This document shows, in pieces, positions 1 through 5,858 of a DNA stretch of 6,586 bases. Position numbers and translations under genes: made by a program. Numbering within the stretch: position 1 is the first letter of the stretch; each line of letters begins with the position of its first letter. The notes beneath the pieces are model-generated. The model searched no databases and was not told where the DNA came from. It was given only the letters and a program-made list of their open reading frames with translations. The stretch is from Deltaproteobacteria bacterium. Its GTDB lineage: Bacteria; Desulfobacterota; B13-G15; RBG-16-54-18. The stretch is taken from contig QMLM01000096.1 in assembly GCA_003646745.1 (NCBI GenBank), positions 1 to 6,586 on the forward strand, in the 5' to 3' direction.

Positions 1-905
1 AGCTCCCCACGCCCTGGCAAACCTCGCTCCAGGGTCTCTGTGGTCTCTGGAGGCATCTTCTTCCAGTCGTCTAAGTCCTGCCATATCGCCTCTTTTGCGT
101 CGCGCAGATGCTCAATGTGATAGCGGATACCTCCTTCACCACCTCCTAGGTGATAGAGGAGATGGGGGCCCATCACCGCCCAACGCAGCCCCGGTCCTAG
201 ATGAATAGCTCGATCTACATCTGCCACACTGGCCACCCCATCTAGCACCAAATTAATCGCCTCACGCCACAGAGCTGCCGACATGCGGTTGGCCAAATAA
301 CCGGGGACCTCACGTTTGAGCACCACGGGAGTTTTCCCAACACCTTCGTAGAATTGCTGAGCAGCCTCCACCGCCTCTGGAGCAGTGTGCTCACCAGGTG
401 CTATCTCCACAAGGGGAATGAGGTGAGGGGGATTGTAAGGATGGCCGGCTCGACAACGTTCGGGATAGCGAGCTGCTGTCTGCATGCGGCTGATGGATAG
501 CCCCGATGAACTGGTGGCAATCAGGGCGTGGCGCGGCGCATATCGGCCAACCGCCTCAAAGACGGCACCTTTGACCTCGTAGCTCTCAAAAACCGCCTCC
601 TGGACGAAGGCTGCCCCATCTACCGCCTCGGAGAGTTCAGTGCAAGGCTTGAGGGTGCGTAATCCAACCTCCACGCTTTTGGGATTGGCCATACCATGAT
701 CGGCCAAAAAGATCGCATGCTTGCGGGCGCGTTCCAAACCACTGGCGAGCCTTTGAGGATTTTGGTCGTGTAGGCGGACAAATAAGCCATGGGCTGCGAA
801 TAACGCCGCCCAACTGGCCCCTGTTACGCCGGCGCCGATGACGGCAACAGGGCCAGTGAAGTGATAAATGTTCCTTCGCTGCGGTTGTCGCCTCTTAGTA
901 TACAT
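1..905 (-). CDS. 3-hydroxyacyl-CoA dehydrogenase family protein (carnitine dehydrogenase / lambda-crystallin type), 3' end off the window
   Basis: An open frame of 301 codons runs from ATG (903-905) to the left edge without a stop; relatives are about 310-330 residues, so only a short C-terminus is missing. It likely oxidises or reduces a 3-hydroxy group using NAD in the cytoplasm. The Rossmann motif GAGVTG lies at residues 24-29, and Asp47 after the second strand favours NAD over NADP. Catalytic residues of the family are visible: the TSSSG serines (131-135), His155 in AGHPYNPP, Glu167 in PLVEI and Asn206 in GYLANR. The C-terminal domain has GPGLRWAVMGP (237-247) and GGGEGG (254-259), typical of the short single-step dehydrogenases such as carnitine 3-dehydrogenase rather than of fatty-acid beta-oxidation fusions. 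Exact substrate cannot be told. A purine-rich AGGGGG sits 6 bases before the ATG. Codon use is CGN-rich for arginine, unlike all genes to the right, so it may be a separate or acquired unit. Confidence 0.9.
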   Translation of the reverse strand, partial: MYTKRRQPQRRNIYHFTGPVAVIGAGVTGASWAALFAAHGLFVRLHDQNPQRLASGLERARKHAIFLADHGMANPKSVEVGLRTLKPCTELSEAVDGAAFVQEAVFESYEVKGAVFEAVGRYAPRHALIATSSSGLSISRMQTAARYPERCRAGHPYNPPHLIPLVEIAPGEHTAPEAVEAAQQFYEGVGKTPVVLKREVPGYLANRMSAALWREAINLVLDGVASVADVDRAIHLGPGLRWAVMGPHLLYHLGGGEGGIRYHIEHLRDAKEAIWQDLDDWKKMPPETTETLERGLPGRGE

Positions 906-917
906 CGGAATCCCCCT
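906..917 (-). promoter_or_regulatory. Ribosome binding site of the dehydrogenase gene
   Basis: On the minus strand AGGGGG (912-917) precedes ATG (903-905) by 6 bases. It supports this ATG, which also places the Rossmann motif at a normal distance of about 23 residues from the N-terminus. Confidence 0.6.
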
Positions 918-938
918 AATCGTTTTTGTCCCTGACCC

Positions 939-959
939 TTTGACAAATGGGAAGTCAAA
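939..959. repeat. Short inverted repeat in the gap between transporter and dehydrogenase genes
   Basis: TTTGAC (939-944) and GTCAAA (954-959) are perfect inverted copies separated by 9 bases, in the only sizeable gap of the window (906-983). No T-run follows on either strand, so it does not look like an intrinsic terminator; it might be an operator or a weak RNA hairpin. The minus strand also reads TTGACT (953-958), a good -35-like hexamer, but no convincing -10 box lies 16-18 bases downstream. A 6-base stem can occur by chance. Confidence 0.25.
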
Positions 960-983
960 TATCTTTAATCCTAAATCGCTTTC

Positions 984-2156
984 TTATCCTGGATCTTGAA
1001 AGGCCCTAGCCCGATGCATAAAGATAGCAAACCCCCCTACCCCGGCCAATCCCACAAGGGCCCCTATAAAAAATACAAAAGTGACGTTTAAGACCCCTGC
1101 CACCGCACCGGCTAAAACAGGACCGATGATCATCCCTATGCTATGACACATGACAAATATACTCATCAGGGTGCCCATCCCACCTATATTTTTGCCTTCT
1201 TCAACGGCCATAGCGGTTACGGCAGGCATGGAGATACCCCCGGATATTCCAAGCAATATGTTCACAAATAAAATTTCACGAAAGTCTCTGGTCAGAGGGA
1301 TGAGGAAGAGGGCTCCTGCAGCCAGGCTCCCTCCGAAGATCACGAACGCTGCCTTGTTGAACCTATCTGCCAACATCCCACAGGGGGTCTGAAGGAGGGT
1401 GGCAATTAACACATTCAGGGAAATGAGAATCCCGATATGAGAACTGCTAAGCCCCAAAAAGTTGTCTCCAAAGATAGGTAGAAAGGTCCAAGTCAACCCT
1501 ATCCCTATGGAGAAGAAGAGCCGGAAGAGATAGATCCCTCTTATCCTCCTGCCTGCTAAAACCTGACTGAGTGACCAAAGGTAAGAAGCCGCAGGCTCTC
1601 TGATCCTTTTACTTTCGGGCAGAAAGATTAGGGTAAAGAGAAAACCTATAAAGCTGGCCACCCCCATGGAGTAAAAACTAAAATCCAGCCCGAAGAGATC
1701 CTTCACTATCCCCCCCATGATAGGCCCCATAGCCAGCCCTCCGAAGAAAAAGATATTGAAGACACCCATATAAGCCCCTTCTTTCCCCGCAGGGGTGAGC
1801 TCCCCCATATAAGCCAGGGCAATGGGTATCACCATGGCAGCGGCAATTCCCTGAAGCATCCTAGCAGCGAGCAGTTCACCAACATTCCTCGAGGCTACGT
1901 AACCCAAGGAGGTAAGGGTGAAAAGAAGAAGACCTGCGGCAATAAAGACCTTCCTACCCCTTTTGTCTGACATCCTGCCGACAAAGGGCAGAAGTGCCGT
2001 CCTGGAGATAGAGAAAGAGGCAAAGACCAAACCGATCAAAAGCCCTTTGGCCCCGAAGTGCTGGGCATAGAGGGGAAGCAAAGGGGCAACGATCCCCATT
2101 CCCAACATGGCGGTAAATACCGCTAGAAATAAGGCGATGAACATCTGTTTATGCAT
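984..2156 (-). CDS. MFS transporter, drug:H+ antiporter-like (DHA1 type)
   Basis: A 390-residue, very hydrophobic protein of the length and layout of 12-helix major facilitator exporters in the inner membrane. Numbered from the ATG, it shows motif A in the loop between helices 2 and 3 (GRMSDKRGRK, about 60-69), motif B with its arginine (RMLQG, 99-103), the exporter-specific motif C with repeated glycines and a GP pair (GGLAMGPIMGG, 139-149), and a degenerate copy of motif A in the second half (GMLADRFNK). Motif C points to proton-driven efflux rather than uptake. The frame stays open to a TTG at 2178-2180, but that codon has no good ribosome site, while the ATG at 2154-2156 has AAGGA 8 bases upstream, so I chose the ATG. 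It follows the DUF123 gene by 31 bases in the same direction; it could export the product of the upstream operon, but the substrate is unknown. Arginine codons are mostly AGG/AGA (15 of 18). Confidence 0.93.
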   Translation of the reverse strand: MHKQMFIALFLAVFTAMLGMGIVAPLLPLYAQHFGAKGLLIGLVFASFSISRTALLPFVGRMSDKRGRKVFIAAGLLLFTLTSLGYVASRNVGELLAARMLQGIAAAMVIPIALAYMGELTPAGKEGAYMGVFNIFFFGGLAMGPIMGGIVKDLFGLDFSFYSMGVASFIGFLFTLIFLPESKRIREPAASYLWSLSQVLAGRRIRGIYLFRLFFSIGIGLTWTFLPIFGDNFLGLSSSHIGILISLNVLIATLLQTPCGMLADRFNKAAFVIFGGSLAAGALFLIPLTRDFREILFVNILLGISGGISMPAVTAMAVEEGKNIGGMGTLMSIFVMCHSIGMIIGPVLAGAVAGVLNVTFVFFIGALVGLAGVGGFAIFMHRARAFQDPG

Positions 2157-2169
2157 TCCGCTGTTCCTT
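2157..2169 (-). promoter_or_regulatory. Ribosome binding site deciding the start of the MFS gene
   Basis: AAGGA on the minus strand (2165-2169) lies 8 bases before ATG 2154-2156. The alternative TTG at 2178-2180 has only a poorly placed GGAAA further upstream, so the shorter protein is preferred. Confidence 0.65.
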
Positions 2170-2187
2170 TTAGAGTTCAAAATTCTG

Positions 2188-2649
2188 TTAAGCCAATTTC
2201 CAGATCCATATCAGTTCCCCCTCATTTATAATCTGTTGAAAAATCCCTTTTGTCTTTTCCCTCAAGGTCTCTAAGTCCTCTGAGAAGAAGAGATGGCTGG
2301 GGCAATGGCAGTCACTGGACCCAAATCTGCCGATGGAGACAAATACTTCTTCCAACCTCTGGGCCAAAAGACACTCTAACCTCTTTTCTTTCAAGGTATA
2401 GATTGCCCCCTTTACCTTCCCCGCCTCTACGAGATAATCTATATGCCACCTCGCCTTCTTAGGGCGGCGCAGATGACGCCTTAACCTAGCTTGTAACCCT
2501 CCCATGGCCGAGCCCACATAGGCGTAAAATCCCCGACGGAATTTTATCTCCCCCAAGGCCCCTACTTCTATGAAACTGCTCTGGGGCATCTCGATAAAGA
2601 GGACATAAGTCCCTTTTGCCCCTTTATCTATAGTGATCTCATCTTGCAT
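2188..2649 (-). CDS. GIY-YIG superfamily DUF123 protein, free-standing
   Basis: A 153-residue soluble protein with the DUF123 version of the GIY-YIG nuclease fold. The first motif is GTY (13-15, in KGTYVLFIE), the second is YVG (44-46, in FYAYVGS), followed by the helix with the expected arginine (GGLQARLRRHL, Arg55). Further conserved-looking parts are ARWHIDYL (66-73) and FGSSDCHCPSHL (109-120) with two cysteines and a histidine that could bind metal. DUF123 occurs alone or fused to endonuclease III-type DNA glycosylases in archaea and some bacteria; its reaction is, to my knowledge, not established, so a nuclease or DNA repair role is only inferred from the fold. Start ATG (2647-2649) lies 11 bases after the upstream radical SAM stop and has no recognisable Shine-Dalgarno sequence, so translation may depend on reinitiation from that gene. 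Confidence 0.88.
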   Translation of the reverse strand: MQDEITIDKGAKGTYVLFIEMPQSSFIEVGALGEIKFRRGFYAYVGSAMGGLQARLRRHLRRPKKARWHIDYLVEAGKVKGAIYTLKEKRLECLLAQRLEEVFVSIGRFGSSDCHCPSHLFFSEDLETLREKTKGIFQQIINEGELIWIWKLA

Positions 2650-2660
2650 TCGAAAAGGTC

Positions 2661-3986
2661 TTAAGAAGGACTAACAGCAAGGGAGACATCCTTCAACCTC
2701 TTGATTACCTGCATCTGCGCCTTGCGCAGCACAAAATTGCTCAGTAAAAAGTATCCGAGATGGTGACGCGGACCAAGTAGGAGCCTCTTCAGAATGGAAC
2801 GGGGAGCACAGCTGTATTTCTGGGCCCATAGGTACCCTTCTTGTAACTGCTCAGGGGTCATCCCCTTGGGCACAAATACCACCCTGCTCATGTCATAGTG
2901 GGACCAGTCCCTGTCGAAAATCCTCCCCTCTGTGTTGAGCCGCCGCCAAAGAGGAGTTCCCGGAAAGGGGGTGAGGACAGAGTAGTTTGGCAGTTCAATC
3001 CTATTTTTGTGGATGAATTCCACCGTCCTTTCAAATACCCCTGGGTCGTCATGGTCGAAACCAAAGACGAAAGACCCTTGGATCCCGATACCATGATCGT
3101 GGATCCTTTCGATATACTCCTGTAAGTCCTTCGCCCCGCGGAACTTTCTCTTAGGACCCTCCAGGTTTTCCTTATTTAAGGACTCAAACCCGATGAACAG
3201 CGAGATACAGCCGCTCTGTTGGGCCCCCTTCAGCAGCTCCTCATCCTTGGCGATCTCTATGGTGGCAAAACCCATCCAACGCACCTTGAACCTCTTGAGG
3301 AGTTCAAAGAGGCCTTTGGCGTGGCTCCTTTGGGCTATGACGTTGTCATCAACGATGAAGATATACTCCCCTTCTCTTTTCACGATGTCCCTCAACTCCC
3401 TCTCTATATCCGACAAGGGCCTGGTGCGATATCTGCGTCCAGCGATCACCGGTACCGCACAAAATTCACAGCGGTTGGGACACCCTCTAGTAGTTTCAAT
3501 GACTTTAAAGATAGGGCTATAACCTTTGCCTAAGAGATCTCGTTTTGGAATAGGAAGACCTTGCAAACCATGAAGTCTCTGCCCGCGGTAAAAGGGCCGC
3601 AGCTCACCATTTTCCAAATCGGCGATCAACTGGGGCATGATCTCTTCCGCTTCTCCCAAGACCACAGCGTCAGCGTGTCTTTTTGCCTCCTCAGGCACAA
3701 AAGTAGCATGCACCCCTCCTAGTACGACCATTACCCCCCTATCCCGAAACCTATCGGCCACCTCGTAGGCCCTTTTGACAAGGGGGGTAAGGGTCGTGAT
3801 CCCTACTAAATCCACCTCCTCATCAAAATCGATTTCTTGGATAAATTCATTAACGATCCTTACTTCATAATGGGGGGGGAAAAGAGAGGCTAAAAGAGTT
3901 AACCCCAACATGGGAAAGGGATAGGGGGTATCAGAGGACATGTAGACCTCCCTCTGGCGGGGATAGACTAGCAGCACCCGCTTCAA
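2661..3986 (-). CDS. B12-binding radical SAM protein (HpnP/DUF4070-like architecture)
   Basis: A 441-residue cytoplasmic enzyme with an N-terminal cobalamin-binding Rossmann domain (about 1-140: first strand VLLVYP, then VDLVGITTLTP 58-68, VVLGGVHAT 87-95, VVLGEAE 108-114) and a radical SAM barrel. The [4Fe-4S] cluster cysteines are Cys169, Cys173 and Cys176 in TTRGCPNRCEFC; the SAM-contact stretch IGFES is at 265-269. The C-terminal part, with YSVLTPFPGTPLW (335-347) and MTPEQLQ (376-382), resembles the DUF4070 region found in hopanoid methylase HpnP and relatives. Family members use SAM and often methylcobalamin to methylate or rearrange unactivated carbons. The product here is unknown; an acyl chain is plausible from the neighbours. 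The start is TTG (3984-3986), overlapping the upstream stop in TTGA, with GGAGG 6 bases before it; a later start would cut the first beta strand. An eight-C run lies at codons 36-39. Confidence 0.93.
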   Translation of the reverse strand: MKRVLLVYPRQREVYMSSDTPYPFPMLGLTLLASLFPPHYEVRIVNEFIQEIDFDEEVDLVGITTLTPLVKRAYEVADRFRDRGVMVVLGGVHATFVPEEAKRHADAVVLGEAEEIMPQLIADLENGELRPFYRGQRLHGLQGLPIPKRDLLGKGYSPIFKVIETTRGCPNRCEFCAVPVIAGRRYRTRPLSDIERELRDIVKREGEYIFIVDDNVIAQRSHAKGLFELLKRFKVRWMGFATIEIAKDEELLKGAQQSGCISLFIGFESLNKENLEGPKRKFRGAKDLQEYIERIHDHGIGIQGSFVFGFDHDDPGVFERTVEFIHKNRIELPNYSVLTPFPGTPLWRRLNTEGRIFDRDWSHYDMSRVVFVPKGMTPEQLQEGYLWAQKYSCAPRSILKRLLLGPRHHLGYFLLSNFVLRKAQMQVIKRLKDVSLAVSPS

Positions 3987-5443
3987 CCTTCCCCTCCCCA
4001 GGACAGATTAAATTCTTCAAAAGGACGGTATCCCGGTTGACGCCACTGACGGCGGATGGCGTTCTCCCAGACATATCTCATGATAAGCCGATAGGCCATC
4101 TTCTTGAAGGGATTTGGGTTGAATAGGGCACCAAAAAGGATTCGGGGCTGGGTGTAGTACTTGCGCAGGTACTTCTGATGTAACATCCACACCTGCTGCC
4201 GGCTAAGGTATTTGGTGGGCATAATGGGATGCATGAAATCATATTTGCCGTAGTCCCTCTCCTCAATAAGCCCCTTGCGTTCCATCTCCTGATAGTATGG
4301 AGTCCCGGGCAGTGGAGTAGTGATGGTGAGAACCAAGAAGTCACCCTGTCTTTTTACAAAATCAAACACCTCCTGCAGGGTCTCCTCGGAGTCGTGCCAA
4401 TCACCGAACATAACGTTGGTCATCACCATAATGCCATTGCGTTTAAGTATGTCAATGGCCTCCTGCGCCATCTCCCTATCCTGCCTCTTCTGATAGTGAC
4501 TTAATACCTGGGGGGTGACACTTTCCACCCCCAACATTACCTCATACAGCCCGAGCCGCCTGAATTCCGGCATTAAGTCGGCATCCCTGATGACATCCTT
4601 TACTCTTGACTGAAACCAGAAGTCCACCTTCATACCCGAATGTCCTAGCTCTTGGAGGAACTCTTCCACACGGCGTCTGCTCCAGTTGAAGCTGTTTTCA
4701 TTGAAGACAAAAAGGGACTTATTGTATCTTTTATTCAGATATTTCATCTCCTCCACTACCATTGCTCCGCTTCGGCCCCGCCAAACCCCAGCCCAGAACT
4801 TCGTCTCGGAACAATAGGCACACCTATCCCCACAACCTCGGCTTGTAGAGATGCCAAAGGTCCTCCTGCCCATACCATGCCAGTAATAGGCGTCGGCCTC
4901 CATATCCAGGAGGTGATATGCCGGCATAGGGAGGGAGTCGAGGTCTTGAATCAGTCCCCTTTGCCCCGAAAGGACGATCTCTCCATCCCTTCGGTAGGCC
5001 AGCCCGGGGATCCCCTCTATTTGTCCCCCTCCGTCTCTCAAATGGGAGGCAAGCTCGAAAAAGGTAACCTCTCCTTCACCGATGACGATATAGTCGAGCT
5101 CTTCCACCTCGGCTAATATCTCTTGGGCCAAAAGGCTAAAGTGTGTCCCCCCAGCCACGATCACAGATCGGGGAGAAAGCCTTTTAGCAATCCTGATGGC
5201 CTGTAGGGCCTCAGGCGAGAGGCAAGTGGCTGAACAGGTCACTCCAATGATCTGAGGCTTGGCACCGGATATCCTGCGGGCCAGCTCTCCCCACGGATCA
5301 GGGAAGGTGGTGCAATCCAGGATCTCCACAGAGAACCCTTTTTGCTCCAGATAGGCTGCTATGTTCAACAGTCCAAAAGATGGGGTCCACATCCTCAGCC
5401 CAGGGAATAGTTTATGAGGGGGATCTACAAGAAAGATGCGCAC
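3983..5443 (-). CDS. B12-binding radical SAM protein (BchE-like architecture)
   Basis: A 486-residue cytoplasmic enzyme with an N-terminal cobalamin-binding domain (about 1-145: MRIFLVDPP, then IIGVTCSATC 65-74, IVAGGTHFSLL 95-105, YIVIGEGE 118-125), a linker with LPMPAYHLL (171-179) and a radical SAM barrel. Cluster cysteines are Cys204, Cys208 and Cys211 in TSRGCGDRCAYC; LGVES (304-308) is the usual glycine/glutamate SAM-contact motif, and TTPLPGTPYY (375-384) closes the barrel. The domain order matches the group of BchE, the oxygen-independent Mg-protoporphyrin ester cyclase, but no other pigment gene is present and the group is functionally broad, so chlorophyll synthesis is not claimed. 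It probably does SAM- and cobalamin-dependent C-H chemistry on the same pathway as its neighbour. The C-terminal 80 residues are basic and aromatic-rich (for example RYVWENAIRRQW, 456-467). The start is GTG (5441-5443) with AGGAG 6 bases upstream, one base after the thioesterase stop. Confidence 0.93.
   Translation of the reverse strand: MRIFLVDPPHKLFPGLRMWTPSFGLLNIAAYLEQKGFSVEILDCTTFPDPWGELARRISGAKPQIIGVTCSATCLSPEALQAIRIAKRLSPRSVIVAGGTHFSLLAQEILAEVEELDYIVIGEGEVTFFELASHLRDGGGQIEGIPGLAYRRDGEIVLSGQRGLIQDLDSLPMPAYHLLDMEADAYYWHGMGRRTFGISTSRGCGDRCAYCSETKFWAGVWRGRSGAMVVEEMKYLNKRYNKSLFVFNENSFNWSRRRVEEFLQELGHSGMKVDFWFQSRVKDVIRDADLMPEFRRLGLYEVMLGVESVTPQVLSHYQKRQDREMAQEAIDILKRNGIMVMTNVMFGDWHDSEETLQEVFDFVKRQGDFLVLTITTPLPGTPYYQEMERKGLIEERDYGKYDFMHPIMPTKYLSRQQVWMLHQKYLRKYYTQPRILFGALFNPNPFKKMAYRLIMRYVWENAIRRQWRQPGYRPFEEFNLSWGGEG
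3987..3997 (-). promoter_or_regulatory. Strong ribosome binding site for a TTG start inside the upstream gene's end
   Basis: GGAGG (3993-3997, minus strand) is 6 bases before TTG 3984-3986. The stop TGA of the preceding radical SAM gene shares three bases with this TTG (TTGA at 3983-3986), indicating translational coupling of the two enzymes. Confidence 0.7.
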
Positions 5444-5454
5444 GTCATACTCCT
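5444..5454 (-). promoter_or_regulatory. Ribosome binding site for the GTG start of the BchE-like gene
   Basis: AGGAG (5450-5454, minus strand) lies 6 bases before GTG 5441-5443 and is embedded in the last codons of the thioesterase, supporting coupled translation and the unusual GTG start. Confidence 0.65.
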
Positions 5455-5858
5455 AGATATTCCATCATCTCCTCTAACCTTCTCTTTACCCGTTGAGGAA
5501 CCTGATAGAGCATGGTCCCCTGTAGGTCGGTCAGCACATGGGTGGTGCTGCCTTCGGCCAGGATCCGATCGTCTCTTATCACCTTATAATGAAATATAAG
5601 CTTGGCAACTTCACATCGCTGCATAGTAGTTTGAATGAGGACCTCATCGCCGAATTTGGCCGGGAGCTTAAACTTGCAATGAAGCTCTACCACTGGGGCC
5701 ATCAATCCCATTTGTCTCAGATCCTCTGGACCTATCCCAAAGAGGGAGGTAAGCTCGTTTCTGCCCACCTCGAACCAAGAGATATAATGACCATGCCATA
5801 CTACCTTATAGGGATCTATCTCACAAAAACGCACCCTCAATTTAGTCTCATGGGTCAT
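5445..5858 (-). CDS. Acyl-CoA/acyl-ACP thioesterase, 4HBT (YbgC-like) hotdog family
   Basis: A 137-residue single-hotdog protein, the normal size of the 4-hydroxybenzoyl-CoA thioesterase/YbgC family, which hydrolyses acyl thioesters of CoA or carrier protein in the cytoplasm. The signature is at the N-terminus: VRFCEIDPYKVVWHGHYISW (9-28), with the catalytic Asp15 ten residues before Tyr25 and the long hotdog helix following (FEVGRNELTSLFGI). The core strands are visible as APVVELHCKFKLPAKFGDEV and KLIFHYKVIR. The frame is open up to a TTG at 5895-5897, but ATG 5856-5858 has GGAG 6 bases upstream and starts the protein at the usual place, so I chose the ATG; it overlaps the acyltransferase gene by 11 bases. 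Its stop is one base before the next start. The context suggests release of a chain or editing of wrongly loaded acyl groups; the substrate is unknown. Confidence 0.92.
   Translation of the reverse strand: MTHETKLRVRFCEIDPYKVVWHGHYISWFEVGRNELTSLFGIGPEDLRQMGLMAPVVELHCKFKLPAKFGDEVLIQTTMQRCEVAKLIFHYKVIRDDRILAEGSTTHVLTDLQGTMLYQVPQRVKRRLEEMMEYLGV

Noticed and set aside
906..983. Promoter or intrinsic terminator in the gap
   Set aside because: A TTGACT hexamer is present on the minus strand but no acceptable -10 box follows, and no hairpin with a T-run is seen, so neither could be supported.
2898..3533. Several plus-strand open frames of 75-109 codons
   Set aside because: All are antisense to the DUF4070-like radical SAM gene, overlap each other, and encode no recognisable domain.
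4652..5116. 154-codon open frame on the plus strand
   Set aside because: It lies entirely inside the well-supported BchE-like radical SAM gene on the other strand and its protein shows no family motif; it is a shadow.
3983..5443. Naming the enzyme BchE (chlorophyll cyclase)
   Set aside because: Only the general domain layout matches; no other pigment gene is present, and this architecture is spread over many unrelated pathways.
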